A stretch of DNA of 64,000 bases from JANWZL01 sp041640815 (GTDB taxonomy: Bacteria > Pseudomonadota > Gammaproteobacteria > Burkholderiales > Thiobacillaceae): the NCBI GenBank assembly GCA_041640815.1, contig JBEPZO010000002.1, positions 1-64,000 of the forward strand, in the 5' to 3' direction. This document shows positions 41,268-50,368 of the stretch, one piece after another. The notes beneath the pieces were generated by a model, which saw only the letters and a program-made list of their open reading frames with translations, was not told where the DNA came from and made no database searches. The position numbers and the translations under genes were made by a program. Position 1 is the stretch's first letter; each line of letters starts with the position of its first letter.

Positions 41268-42119
41268 ATGCAGCTCATCGACACCGTCGACCGCTTGCGC
41301 AGTGCGCTTGCCGGTGCGCGCGGCACCGCCTTCGTGCCCACCATGGGCAACCTCCACGCCGGCCATCTCGCCTTGGTGCGGCTCGCCCAGGCCGCGGGCC
41401 AGCCGGTGGTGGTGAGCATCTTCGTCAACCCTCTGCAATTCGGCGCCGGCGAGGATTACGAACGCTATCCGAGAACGTTGGCGGCCGATTGTGCCCTGCT
41501 GCAACAACACGGTGTCGACATCGTCTTCGCCCCCAAGCTCGAGGAGATTTATCCCGAACCGCAGCGCTTTCTGGTGCAGCCGCCGCTGGCCGACGAGCTC
41601 TGCGGCGCCTTCCGACCTGGCCACTTTGCCGGCGTGTGCACGGTGGTGCTGAAACTGTTCCACATCGTCCAGCCGCGCTGGGCGGTGTTCGGGCGCAAGG
41701 ATTACCAGCAGCTCCATCTGATCAAGGCCATGGTGCGCCAATTCAACCTGCCGATCGAGATCCTGGAGAGCGAGACGGTGCGCGATGCGGATGGCTTGGC
41801 GCTATCCTCGCGCAACGCCTACCTCAATGCCGCCGAGCGCGCCGAGGCGCCACGGCTGTACGCGGTGCTCGACGCCATCCGGCAGCGCATCGAGGCCGGG
41901 GTGCGCGACTTCCCCCGCCTGGAAGCCCTTGGCCGCAGCGAGCTAGAGGCACATGGCTGGCGCGTGGACTACATCGCCATCCGCAGCCGCGCTACCCTAC
42001 TGCCCCCGGCAGCGGACGAAAGCGACCTTGTGATCCTGGGGGCCGCGCGTTTGGGCGATACCCGCCTCATCGACAACGTCGAGGTGAGCCTATCGGGCCA
42101 CGGTGGCGAGGCAGGGTAG
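41268..42119 (+). CDS. panC: Pantothenate synthetase
   Basis: PanC joins pantoate and beta-alanine using ATP. The 283-residue protein has the class I nucleotidyl-transferase motifs: FVPTMGNLHAGHLALVRLA (HIGH-like), FVNPLQFGAGEDYERYPR, KLFHIVQPRWAVFGRKDYQQ and ALSSRNAYL. It follows panB, and panD, which supplies beta-alanine, lies 112 bp downstream, so all three are clustered. Confidence 0.96.
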   Translation: MQLIDTVDRLRSALAGARGTAFVPTMGNLHAGHLALVRLAQAAGQPVVVSIFVNPLQFGAGEDYERYPRTLAADCALLQQHGVDIVFAPKLEEIYPEPQRFLVQPPLADELCGAFRPGHFAGVCTVVLKLFHIVQPRWAVFGRKDYQQLHLIKAMVRQFNLPIEILESETVRDADGLALSSRNAYLNAAERAEAPRLYAVLDAIRQRIEAGVRDFPRLEALGRSELEAHGWRVDYIAIRSRATLLPPAADESDLVILGAARLGDTRLIDNVEVSLSGHGGEAG

Positions 42120-42192
42120 CTTCGCCGCTGGCCGCTGCGCGGCCGCAATCCCCCCAGGCACGCGCCCCTGCGACATCAGGAAGAAACAGCAG

Positions 42193-42198
42193 TATAAT
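42193..42198 (+). promoter_or_regulatory. Candidate -10 element for panD
   Basis: A perfect TATAAT lies 32 bases before the panD start in the panC-panD gap. The -35 region (around 42170) is weak, so a separate panD promoter is only suggested. Confidence 0.4.
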
Positions 42199-42230
42199 GT
42201 TATATATGACGCCATCGATGTCGGCCGCCA

Positions 42231-42611
42231 ATGCAACGCTCAATGCTCAAATCCAAACTGCACCGGGTGCGGGTGACGGCCTCCGAGCTGCAGTATGAGG
42301 GTTCCTGCGCCATCGACGCAGCCCTGCTGGAAGCTGCTGACATCAACGAATACGAGCGAATCGAGATCTACAACGTCAGCAATGGCGAGCGCTTCGCCAC
42401 CTATGCCATCCGCGCCCCTCGCGGCAGCGGCATGATCAGCGTCAATGGCGCCGCCGCGCGCAAGGCGGCGGTGGGCGATGTGCTGATCATCGCGAGTTTT
42501 GCCAGCTACGACGAGGATGAGCTCAGCGCCTATCGCCCCAAGCTGGTCTACGTCGACGACCGCAACCGCATCACGCGCATCGGCAGCGAGATCTTGGCGC
42601 AAGCCGCTTGA
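42231..42611 (+). CDS. panD: Aspartate 1-decarboxylase (precursor)
   Basis: PanD makes beta-alanine from aspartate with a pyruvoyl cofactor. The 126-residue proenzyme begins MQRSMLKSKLHRVRVTASEL, and self-cleaves between Gly24 and Ser25 in YEGSCAID; the strand INEYERIEIYNVSNGERF follows. Length is normal. A maturation factor such as PanZ is not expected in this lineage, though this was not checked. Confidence 0.95.
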   Translation: MQRSMLKSKLHRVRVTASELQYEGSCAIDAALLEAADINEYERIEIYNVSNGERFATYAIRAPRGSGMISVNGAAARKAAVGDVLIIASFASYDEDELSAYRPKLVYVDDRNRITRIGSEILAQAA

Positions 42612-42816
42612 TCATCGCCGCCACACCCTTTGGGGCGGCTGGGGTAAGCCTGAGGAGGACCGCCCCCGGTCTGGTGGTTGGCCTTGCCCTGCCGCCCATC
42701 ATCACTCGGTTCAGGCGAGGCGTGACGGCGGCTCATACTCGCACCGCGCTTGGCGGTAGACCCGCGCGCCCCATACGCCGCCCGCCATCGCGCCAGCGTT
42801 CGGCGGCCATCGGGCC

Positions 42817-43368
42817 TCAGCCGCGCGGCAGCGGCACACGCCCCCAGTCGAAATAGGGACCTGGATCGGTCTTGCGGCCTGGCGCGATATCGCTATGGCC
42901 GGCGGCAGCCTCGAGGGGGTAGGCGGTACGCAGTGCTGCCAGCAGTTCGGCGAGGACCGCGTATTGGGCGTCGGTGAAGGGCAGATCGTCGCTGCCTTCC
43001 AGCTCGATGCCAAGCGAGAAGTCATTGCAGCGCTGACGCCCGCGCCAACACGATTCCCCCGCATGCCAGGCGCGCTTCGAACACGGCACGAATTGGATCA
43101 ATTCGCCGTCGCGGCGGATCAGGAAGTGGGCAGAGACGCGCAGATCCTTCAGGCTGGCATAGTAGGGATGCGCTGCCGGGTCGAGCCGGTTGGTGAACAA
43201 GGCCTCGATCGCTGCACCGCCAAACTCGCCCGGCGGGAGGCTGATATTGTGGATGACCACCAGCACGATCGCCTCGCCGGCCGGGCGATCGTCGCAATTG
43301 GGTGACGGCACGCGCCTGGCGGCGGTAACCCAGCCCTCGGCGTCGAGCGTCCAAGGCGAAGCCTGCAT
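42817..43368 (-). CDS. ampD: 1,6-anhydro-N-acetylmuramyl-L-alanine amidase AmpD
   Basis: AmpD cleaves anhydromuropeptides during cell-wall recycling. The ATG at 43368 gives 183 residues with WVTAARRVPSPNCDDRP, the Zn site start VLVVIHNISLPPG, the ELEGSDD segment and the C-terminal GHSDIAPGRKTDPGPYFDW. It lacks a signal peptide, consistent with cytoplasmic action. Its start overlaps the stop of the thioredoxin-fold gene (ATGA). The long upstream frame is not family-like. Confidence 0.93.
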   Translation of the reverse strand: MQASPWTLDAEGWVTAARRVPSPNCDDRPAGEAIVLVVIHNISLPPGEFGGAAIEALFTNRLDPAAHPYYASLKDLRVSAHFLIRRDGELIQFVPCSKRAWHAGESCWRGRQRCNDFSLGIELEGSDDLPFTDAQYAVLAELLAALRTAYPLEAAAGHSDIAPGRKTDPGPYFDWGRVPLPRG

Positions 43369-43691
43369 CACGGCTCCTCCTGCGGCGGGGCCGCCAAGGC
43401 GGCATCGATGGCACCTCTTAATGCCGCCGGGGTGATCGCGCAGTCGAGCCGGGCGTGGTATCGCCCATCGCGAAACAGGAACAGGGCAGGCAAATGAAAG
43501 ACATCGTAGGCCCTGGCCAGGGCCTGCTGCACATCGACCACGTACAACCGCACATCGGCCGGCGCCGCGCTGGGCAATAGCCTCTGCGCGGTGCGGCTGG
43601 ATCCGCAGCTGGGGCTGATGAACAACACCTGGCTCACCCCCCAGGCCTGTGCCGGGGAGGCATGCCACGAGTATTCATCAAGGCTTTGCAT
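43368..43691 (-). CDS. Thioredoxin-fold protein with a single active-site cysteine (CGSS)
   Basis: The 107-residue protein has a thioredoxin-like order: VLFISPSCGSSRTAQRLL, VRLYVVDVQQ, then AYDVFHLPALFLFRDGRYH with the cis-proline. Where thioredoxins have CxxC it has CGSS, so a dithiol reaction is impossible and a monothiol or non-redox role is likely. A second Cys (Cys84 region, ARLDCAIT) is far from the active site. The start at 43691 is a family-like ATG; upstream GTG codons are open but not chosen. It is translationally coupled to ampD. Confidence 0.72.
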   Translation of the reverse strand: MQSLDEYSWHASPAQAWGVSQVLFISPSCGSSRTAQRLLPSAAPADVRLYVVDVQQALARAYDVFHLPALFLFRDGRYHARLDCAITPAALRGAIDAALAAPPQEEP

Positions 43692-43779
43692 GTCCACATT
43701 ATGCCTCTTCCAACGCGGCCCAAGACAGATGGGCAGAGCGCCGCTCAGCCAGCGCTTCACGCTCGCCGCGAGGGGTCGC

Positions 43780-45129
43780 TCACTCCAGACCGAGACGCTC
43801 CAAGCGATACCGCAGGCTGCGGAAGGTCACGCCGAGCAGGCGGGCCGCGGCGGTCTTGTTGCCGCCGGTGCGGGCGAGGGCGGCCTGGATCGCCTCGCGC
43901 TCCACGCGATCGAGATATTCTGGCAAGGAGATCTGCATCGCCTCGGGCGTGTCCTCGCTAGCTTCCACCCTAGGAGGGGCGAGGTCGAGGTCGGCAGCGT
44001 CGATCTCCCCGCCTTCGCTCAAGGCAAAGGCGCGCTCGAGGATGTTCTCCAGCTCGCGCACGTTACCGGGGTAGGGGTAGCGGCACAACGCCTCCAAGGC
44101 AGCCGGCGTCAAGCGCGGCGGTGGCTGGCCGCTGGCCTGAGTAAGGCGCTCGGCGATGTGTTGGGCCAGCAGCGGGATGTCCTCCGGCCGCTCGCGCAGC
44201 GCCGGCATGCGCAACTCGATGACATTCAGGCGGTAGAACAGGTCGTGACGAAAGCGGCCGGCCTCCACTGCCCGGGCAAGGTCCTGATGCGAGGCGCTGA
44301 TCAGGCGGACATCCACCGGCTCCTCCTCCACGCCGCCGACTCGCCGCACCCGGCGCTCCTGGATGGCGCGCAGCAGCTTCACCTGCATCGGTAGCGGCAA
44401 CTCGACGACCTCGTCGAGGAACAGCGTGCCACCCGCGGCAGCCTGGAAGAAGCCTTCTCGGTCGCTGTCGGCACCGGTGAAGGCGCCCTTTCTGTAACCA
44501 AAGAACTCGCTCTCCATGAGGTTGTCGGGGATGGCGCCGCAGTTCACCGCCACGAAGGGCTTGCCAGCACGCGGCCCCAAGGCATGAATGAGGCGTGCGG
44601 CCACCTCCTTGCCGGTGCCTGACTCACCGGAGATGAAGACCGGGGCCTGGCTACGCGCCAGCTTCTCGATTTTGGCCCGGATCTGGCGTATGAGGTGAGA
44701 CTCGCCGATCAACTGCGGCACCTGCCCTGACGTCCTGGACTCCGGTACTTTCAGGGCGGTTTTCACCAGGGTGCGCAGCACCTCGAGTTTGACCGGTTTC
44801 ATCAGGTAGTCGAAAGCCCCCGCCTTGAGGGCGCTAATGGCGTTCTCCGTGCTGCCATAGGCGGTGATCACCGCCACCGGGGTCGCAGGACTATGCTGCG
44901 CAACATAGCGCACCACCTCGAGGCCATCGCCGTCTGGCAGACGCATATCGGTCAACACCAAGTCAAAGCGACGCTTGGCGAGCAAGGCGCGCGCCGTGGC
45001 CACATCTTCGGCGGTAACTGTCTCTAGCCCCATGCGCAACAGTGCCAGCTCCAGCACCTCGCGCAGGTCCGGTTCGTCATCGACGATGAGGATGCGAGGC
45101 GGCGTCATCTCTGTACGTTTGTCCTTCAT
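43780..45129 (-). CDS. pilR: Sigma-54-dependent response regulator (PilR-like)
   Basis: The 449-residue NtrC-family regulator has an N-terminal receiver with phospho-acceptor Asp61 (LVLTDMRLPDGDG), a central AAA+ domain with Walker A GESGTGKE (168-175) and the sigma-54-contacting GAFTGA loop (215-220), and a C-terminal Fis-type helix-turn-helix (KTAAARLLGVTFRSLRYRLE). With the adjacent PilS-like kinase it probably activates type IV pilin transcription. Met8 is an alternative start. Confidence 0.9.
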   Translation of the reverse strand: MKDKRTEMTPPRILIVDDEPDLREVLELALLRMGLETVTAEDVATARALLAKRRFDLVLTDMRLPDGDGLEVVRYVAQHSPATPVAVITAYGSTENAISALKAGAFDYLMKPVKLEVLRTLVKTALKVPESRTSGQVPQLIGESHLIRQIRAKIEKLARSQAPVFISGESGTGKEVAARLIHALGPRAGKPFVAVNCGAIPDNLMESEFFGYRKGAFTGADSDREGFFQAAAGGTLFLDEVVELPLPMQVKLLRAIQERRVRRVGGVEEEPVDVRLISASHQDLARAVEAGRFRHDLFYRLNVIELRMPALRERPEDIPLLAQHIAERLTQASGQPPPRLTPAALEALCRYPYPGNVRELENILERAFALSEGGEIDAADLDLAPPRVEASEDTPEAMQISLPEYLDRVEREAIQAALARTGGNKTAAARLLGVTFRSLRYRLERLGLE

Positions 45130-45165
45130 GAGCCTTAGGCATCAGGTTGTCGTCTGCTGCACGGC

Positions 45166-46851
45166 TTAAGGCAAGGGTTCTGCCACCTTTAGCGACAGGT
45201 TGTGGGTGTGACCGCCTTCGGTTTGCTCGACCCGATTAGCGTGCAGATGCTCTGGTGTCAGGCTATCGGCCACCCCCTGCATATCGTGCTTGCAGCTCAG
45301 CCGGAAGAGCGCGCCGCCGGCCTTGTCCAGGTAACGCAGGGTGCCGCCGTTGGCCTCTGCCAGCTCGCGTGCAATATACAGCCCCAGGCCCGTGCCGCGG
45401 GAATCGGTAGTATAAAAGGGCTCGAATAGGTGTTTTTGCACCTCGGCCGAGACCGGCTCTCCGTCGTTGAACACGTCGATCAGCACCGTGCCCTCCGGGG
45501 CGGCGACCGTCACCTCGATGCTACCCGGCTGGCGCTTGCAGTAGCGCCAAGCGTTGCGCAGCAGGTTCCAAAGGATCTGCGTCAAGTGCAGGCGATCGAA
45601 GCGCACATATAGCCCCGCCGGTACGATCAGCCGCACCACCTCCTGCGGCATGCCCTCCGCTTGCGCGAACTCGGCAATGAACTCGCGCAAAAACGGCTCG
45701 ATGGGGAGGCGCTCCGGTTGCATGCGATCGCGTCGGTTGAGCGACAACACATCCTCGACCAAGCCATTCAAGCGCTTGGAATTATCATCGATGATGCGCG
45801 TGAGCCTGGCCATGGTCGGCGTTACCGCCTCCTCCTCGAGGAGCGCCGCCGCCTGCTGGATGGCTGCCAGGGGGTTGCGGATTTCGTGCGCCAGATTGGC
45901 CGTGAGCCGACCGAGGGCGGCCAGCTTCATGTTCTGCGCCTGCCGCTCCAACTCGGTCACGTCCTCGAGCAGGATCATGGCCCCAGCATTGTGCGTCGAC
46001 TCGAGTTGCGTGAAGCGGGCGCGCAGCTGGCGACTATCGCTGCCGACGACGAAAGGCGTTGCGGGGGGAGTGCCAGTGGCGCGCCAGTCGTGCCAGAGCT
46101 TGGCCAGCGCCGGGCAGCAATGTTCCAGGCTGGCATGCGGGAAGATACGGCAGCTGAGCAGCTGCTGCGCGCGGGCGTTGTGCTGCAGGATCTGCCCCCG
46201 GGCATCGACGACCAAGATGCCATCGTCGAGCTGCTGGATCACCCAATCGTTGATCCGGGCCAGGTCCTCGGCCTCGGCGGCCTTCTCGCCAGCCAGTCGC
46301 GCGGAGCTGAGCGCGCCTTTGGCGAGCACGTGCGAAAAACCAGATACCGTGAAAAACCCGATCGCCAATAGGCCGGCGCGCAGATAGCCATCGTCTCGCC
46401 CCTGCCACAGCAGGGCCTGCAAGGTCTGTTCCATCAGCACCGCTAGCGTGCCCATGGCCGCCATCATGAACACCATCCGCGGCTGGGGGTGCATGCCGGC
46501 GGCCGCCATCGCCACGATCATGAGCAGGCCCACACCGCTGGCGTTGCCGCCCGCCAGCGCCATCAGGCTGGTGAGAAAGCACACGTCGGTGCCCACGTGC
46601 AGGATGAGCTGGTAGGGGAAGGCCGGGCGGCGGGCCGCGAGCCCCCGACCGAGCACCCAGGTCGCCACGCCATAGAGCAGGCCGGCCAGCGTCAGCCAGC
46701 GCGCATCCGCCTGCTCGAGGTGTGAGGCATCGGCATAGAACGGCGCCAGCGCAAAGAACAGCGCCAGGAAGCCGCGAAAGCGGTTGAGGTGATGCAGCGA
46801 GCGCCAAAAGCTGTCGGGATAGTCGGTGATGCCGACCGTAAGGCTCGCCAT
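45166..46851 (-). CDS. pilS: Sensor histidine kinase (PilS-like)
   Basis: The 561-residue kinase has an N-terminal set of about six membrane helices (residues 25-175), a PAS-like domain (near ILVVDARGQILQHNARA), the H-box with His322 (NLAHEIRNPLAA) and a GHKL ATPase domain ending in TDSRGTGLGLYIAREL. This PAS plus multi-helix sensor plan matches PilS, and pilR follows by 36 bp. No pilus structural genes are in the window. Confidence 0.9.
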   Translation of the reverse strand: MASLTVGITDYPDSFWRSLHHLNRFRGFLALFFALAPFYADASHLEQADARWLTLAGLLYGVATWVLGRGLAARRPAFPYQLILHVGTDVCFLTSLMALAGGNASGVGLLMIVAMAAAGMHPQPRMVFMMAAMGTLAVLMEQTLQALLWQGRDDGYLRAGLLAIGFFTVSGFSHVLAKGALSSARLAGEKAAEAEDLARINDWVIQQLDDGILVVDARGQILQHNARAQQLLSCRIFPHASLEHCCPALAKLWHDWRATGTPPATPFVVGSDSRQLRARFTQLESTHNAGAMILLEDVTELERQAQNMKLAALGRLTANLAHEIRNPLAAIQQAAALLEEEAVTPTMARLTRIIDDNSKRLNGLVEDVLSLNRRDRMQPERLPIEPFLREFIAEFAQAEGMPQEVVRLIVPAGLYVRFDRLHLTQILWNLLRNAWRYCKRQPGSIEVTVAAPEGTVLIDVFNDGEPVSAEVQKHLFEPFYTTDSRGTGLGLYIARELAEANGGTLRYLDKAGGALFRLSCKHDMQGVADSLTPEHLHANRVEQTEGGHTHNLSLKVAEPLP

Positions 46852-47075
46852 CAGGCCCCATTCTGGCGGCGGTGTTCTTCACCGCAATAGAAGCGACCCC
46901 GGCTCAGAATGGCCTCTGACCGGGGCAGATTCACGCCGCAGACATGGCAGCGCACCATGTCCTCGATCTTGGCTTCACCGGGCTGCCGGCTGGGAGGTTC
47001 GCTACGCCGGGCGCTGCTTTTCGCGAGCAGGATGACGACCACGACGACGGCGAGGACCAATAGCCACTTAAGCAC
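46851..47075 (-). CDS. PP0621 family small membrane protein
   Basis: This 74-residue protein starts with a GTG (overlapping the upstream gene) and a membrane helix (WLLVLAVVVVVILLAKS), then a basic linker and a zinc-binding-like segment: VRCHVCGVNLPRSEAI and GRFYCGEEH. Three cysteines and a histidine could form a small zinc ribbon. Such proteins sit directly before pilS in related genomes. The stop overlaps the pilS start (TGATG). Function unknown. Confidence 0.8.
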   Translation of the reverse strand: MLKWLLVLAVVVVVILLAKSSARRSEPPSRQPGEAKIEDMVRCHVCGVNLPRSEAILSRGRFYCGEEHRRQNGA

Positions 47076-47376
47076 GATCGAGCCCGTTCTTGTGCGTTTC
47101 GTTGATGCGCAACAGCAGGTGTTTGAACGGGAAATCGGCGCCGTAGCGGTTGATGGCCTGCATATAGGGCAGGTCGCGACCGGTCGGAAACTGATAGGTA
47201 TCGGCCACCATCTCGTCATACATCTTGCGCAACACGCGATCGAGCAGATCGAGTAGGCCAGACCAGCGTTCCATGTATTCCGGCTCGTACTCGATGCTGG
47301 CGCGCATCTCGTCGACCTCATAGACGGCCTGGTGCACCAAATCGACGTATTCTTCGTATGTAGTCGGTTTCTTCAT
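47068..47376 (-). CDS. Conserved small protein of unknown function before pilS
   Basis: The 102-residue acidic soluble protein (MKKPTTYEEYVDLVHQAVYE start, with RWSGLLDLLDRVLRKMYDEM and FKHLLLRINETHKNGLDRA) has no recognised catalytic motif, signal or membrane segment. It looks mainly helical. It overlaps the PP0621-family gene by 8 bases and so belongs to the pilSR operon. I do not recognise the family. Confidence 0.7.
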   Translation of the reverse strand: MKKPTTYEEYVDLVHQAVYEVDEMRASIEYEPEYMERWSGLLDLLDRVLRKMYDEMVADTYQFPTGRDLPYMQAINRYGADFPFKHLLLRINETHKNGLDRA

Positions 47377-47509
47377 GGCTCAAGCACGGTGGATCAGATC
47401 GGATTGCAATATACCGCAAACTTGCTTGACCGATGCGAGGGGGGACAGTCCTGCACGATTGTGCCTCGCCTCCCAACGACATCGCTTAGATACCGTGCAG
47501 ATGTACCGG

Positions 47510-47538
47510 CTTGACTTCTCCCGCACCTGTACCCATGT
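47510..47538 (+). promoter_or_regulatory. Sigma-32-like heat-shock promoter for hsp20
   Basis: CTTGACT (47510-47516) and ACCCATGT (47531-47538) are 14 bases apart, close to the heat-shock consensus CTTGAAA and CCCCATNT. It lies 100 bases before the Hsp20 start, which fits the gene's function. Confidence 0.6.
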
Positions 47539-47637
47539 TCAGAATAATTGCCATACCTACTACCACATGTAATCCCTGCCTCTCAAGGATACCTCGGGTA
47601 GGAGTTAAGAGTGAGTCTGATAGAGGAGGAACAAGCG

Positions 47638-48219
47638 ATGACCATCGATCTCAAAAAGTGGGTGCCTTGGAACTGGTTTAAAAAAGAGCAGGACAGTGGC
47701 CAAGCAGAGGCAAACCTGCCGGTGTCCAAAACTCAAACACCTACTCCCCTGCCGCCGGCATCCCTCGATCCCTTATTGCAGCTGCACCGTGAAGTCGATC
47801 GCCTGTTCGAAGACATGTTCCGCGGCTTTGGCCTGTCCTGGCCGCGCCTTGCCTTGCCTGCCCTCCCCTCGGACTGGCAGGGCATGCTGCGCCCGGCCTT
47901 GGACATCGAGGAGACGGACAAGCAGTATCGCATTACGCTGGAGGTGCCAGGCGTGGACGAGAAAGACATCCAGCTCACGTTAGAGGACGACGTGCTTTGG
48001 ATCCGCGGCGAGAAGCGCCAAGAGCAAGAGCACAAGGATGCCCACTACCATTGTGTCGAGCGGCGCTACGGCAGCTTCCAGCGCGCGCTCAACCTGCCGG
48101 AGGACGCCGATCAGGAGGCGATCAAGGCCAGCTTCAAAAACGGCGTGTTGACCATCAGTATCGGCAAGCGCGCACAGGCGGTAGCGGAGCGCGGCCGGCG
48201 AATCCCGATCAACGCCTAG
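47638..48219 (+). CDS. Small heat-shock protein Hsp20
   Basis: Hsp20 proteins hold unfolding clients without ATP. The ATG at 47638 is preceded by AGGAGG with 8-base spacing and gives 193 residues. The alpha-crystallin domain spans roughly residues 85-185 (PALDIEETDKQYRITLEVPG ... KASFKNGVLTISIGKR), including the conserved NGVL. The C-terminal RRIPINA contains the I-x-I anchor for oligomer assembly. It converges with an ftsH gene. Confidence 0.94.
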   Translation: MTIDLKKWVPWNWFKKEQDSGQAEANLPVSKTQTPTPLPPASLDPLLQLHREVDRLFEDMFRGFGLSWPRLALPALPSDWQGMLRPALDIEETDKQYRITLEVPGVDEKDIQLTLEDDVLWIRGEKRQEQEHKDAHYHCVERRYGSFQRALNLPEDADQEAIKASFKNGVLTISIGKRAQAVAERGRRIPINA

Positions 48220-48331
48220 CGGCCTGCCGTTTGCCGCACCGGCTTGCGGCGGACGTGCTGCCGTTCTCGCCATGGCGCATTAACGGCATCCGGTAGGGGG
48301 CTTGCGCGCCTGGCGTTGCCCCCGCCGGGCA

Positions 48332-50155
48332 TCAGTCTTCGGCCGGTTTCAGGCCTTGGGTGAGCGCGGCGATCTCTTCCACTTCGAGGGTCTCTTTGGC
48401 CAACAGCGCCTGCGCACCCTGCTCCAAGATGGCGCGGTTCTCCGTCAGGATGCGCATGGTGCGTGCAAACGCCTCCATGATGATGGCGCGGATGGCGGCA
48501 TCGATACGGGCCTGGGTCGACTCGGCCACCCGGCAGCCCCCCGCCACCGGCTCCTGCACATCGAGAAAGCGCGGGCGCTGCGCCTCGAAGGCGATATAGC
48601 CGAGCTCCTCGTTCATACCATAGCGGGTGATCATGTCGCGGGCGATGTCGGTCGCACGCGCCAGATCGTCGGCCGCCCCGGTGGAGAGCTCGCCGAGGAC
48701 GAGCTTCTCGGCGGCACGGCCACCGAGGAGAACGGCGATCTTGTTTTCCAGCTCGCGCCGCGTCATCAGAAAGCGATCCTCTGTCGGCCGCTGCAGCGTA
48801 TAGCCCAAAGCGCCAACACCGCGCGGCACGATGGAGATCTTGTGCACCGGGTCGCTACCGGGCAGGGCCAGCGCCACCAGGGCATGCCCGATCTCGTGAT
48901 AGGCCACCGTACGCCGCTCGCGCTCGTTGAGCACGCGGTTTTTGCGCTCCAGCCCAGCGACGATGCGCTCGAAGGCGGCGGTAAAGTCGGCCATCGCCAC
49001 CGCTTCGGCCTTGCGCCGCGTGGCGGTAAGGGCGGCCTCGTTGATCAAGTTCGCCAGATCGGCACCGGAAAAACCGGTCGTCAGGGCGGCGACCTCTTCC
49101 AGCTTGACATCCGGGGCAAGCTTGACCTTGCGCGCATGCACTTGCAGGATAGCCAGTCGGCCTTTCTTGTCCGGCCGGTCGACCAAGACCTGGCGGTCGA
49201 AACGACCGGCGCGCAACAGGGCGGGATCCAGGATCTCCGGGCGGTTGGTGGCGGCGAGGATGATCAGGCCGACGGAGCTATCGAAGCCGTCCATTTCGGT
49301 GAGCAGCTGGTTCAAGGTCTGCTCGCGCTCGTCGTGACCGCCGACCGGCCCGGCGGCACCGCGCGCGCGGCCCAGGGCATCGAGCTCATCGATGAAGATG
49401 ATCGCCGGGGCGCGCTGCCGCGCCTGCTCGAACAGGTCGCGCACCCGCGCCGCGCCGACGCCGACGAACATCTCGACGAATTCCGAGCCGGAGATGGAAA
49501 AGAAAGGCACCCCCGCCTCGCCGGCCACCGCCTTGGCCAGCAGCGTCTTGCCGGTGCCAGGGGGGCCGACGAGTAGTACGCCTTTGGGGATCCGCGCCCC
49601 GAGCCGGCCGTATTCCTGGGGGTGCTTGAGGAAATCCACCACCTCCGCCAGCTCCGCCTTCGCCTCGTCGACGCCGGCGACGTCGGCGAAGGTCACGCCC
49701 GTGTCCTGCTCGACGTAGACCCGCGCCCGACTCTTGCCGATGTTCATGAAGCCGCCCATGCCCTGCCGCTCGGCAAACTTGCGAAAGAGGAAAAACCACA
49801 CGGCGAAAAAGGCCACGGCGGGCAGGACCCAGGAGAGCACGTCACGCAGCAAGGTGCTCTCGATCACCCGTGTGTACGGGACACCGTACTGTCCTAGGCG
49901 GGCGGCGAGCTCGGGCTCGACGCGGTTGGCCACGATCACCGTCTTCCCTTGTGCATCGGGTGACTTGAGCCTACCGGTCAAGGTGAGGTCCCGCACCACC
50001 ACCTCCGCCACCCGCCCCTCTTTCAGGGCCTGCTCGAATTCGCTATAGGGTACGGGCTGGACGGTGCTGGTCGTCTGCCACCAACTCTGCAACGTAAGCA
50101 GGAGCAATAGCGCGATCAGCCAATAGCCCAAGTTCCATGTCTGTTGCTTGTTCAT
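48332..50155 (-). CDS. ftsH: ATP-dependent zinc metalloprotease FtsH
   Basis: FtsH is a membrane-anchored AAA+ protease for misassembled membrane proteins and regulators. The 607-residue protein has an N-terminal helix (about residues 10-24), a periplasmic domain, a second helix (109-125), Walker A GPPGTGKT (197-204), the SRH region and the zinc motif HEIGH (420-424). It is a little shorter than the primary FtsH of E. coli, and is not next to rlmE or folP as the housekeeping copy often is, so it may be a second paralogue. Its pairing with Hsp20 suggests stress response. Confidence 0.93.
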   Translation of the reverse strand: MNKQQTWNLGYWLIALLLLLTLQSWWQTTSTVQPVPYSEFEQALKEGRVAEVVVRDLTLTGRLKSPDAQGKTVIVANRVEPELAARLGQYGVPYTRVIESTLLRDVLSWVLPAVAFFAVWFFLFRKFAERQGMGGFMNIGKSRARVYVEQDTGVTFADVAGVDEAKAELAEVVDFLKHPQEYGRLGARIPKGVLLVGPPGTGKTLLAKAVAGEAGVPFFSISGSEFVEMFVGVGAARVRDLFEQARQRAPAIIFIDELDALGRARGAAGPVGGHDEREQTLNQLLTEMDGFDSSVGLIILAATNRPEILDPALLRAGRFDRQVLVDRPDKKGRLAILQVHARKVKLAPDVKLEEVAALTTGFSGADLANLINEAALTATRRKAEAVAMADFTAAFERIVAGLERKNRVLNERERRTVAYHEIGHALVALALPGSDPVHKISIVPRGVGALGYTLQRPTEDRFLMTRRELENKIAVLLGGRAAEKLVLGELSTGAADDLARATDIARDMITRYGMNEELGYIAFEAQRPRFLDVQEPVAGGCRVAESTQARIDAAIRAIIMEAFARTMRILTENRAILEQGAQALLAKETLEVEEIAALTQGLKPAED

Positions 50156-50320
50156 CTCTTGCCGCGGTATTAAGAGGTGGGATGTTTAAGCCTAACATGC
50201 CTTCCAGCACCTAGGAGGACAACTGCGCTTGGCAGGCGGTGACGGTAGGCGTGGCCAGCATCCTGGCCAAGCTGATACCTGCTTGCCTGCCGCCCGTAGC
50301 GTAGCGGCGGCCTAAACGCA

Positions 50321-50342
50321 AAGCGGGGCTCAGGCCCCGCTT
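50321..50342 (-). terminator. Terminator of the qmo-hdr operon
   Basis: AAGCGGGGC and GCCCCGCTT form a perfect 9-base stem with a 4-base loop, 27 bases after the hdrB stop. On the minus strand the stem is followed by TTGCGTTTAGG, only a weak T-run. Confidence 0.7.
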
Positions 50343-50368
50343 AGGCGATGAAGGTTGGATGACGGCAA

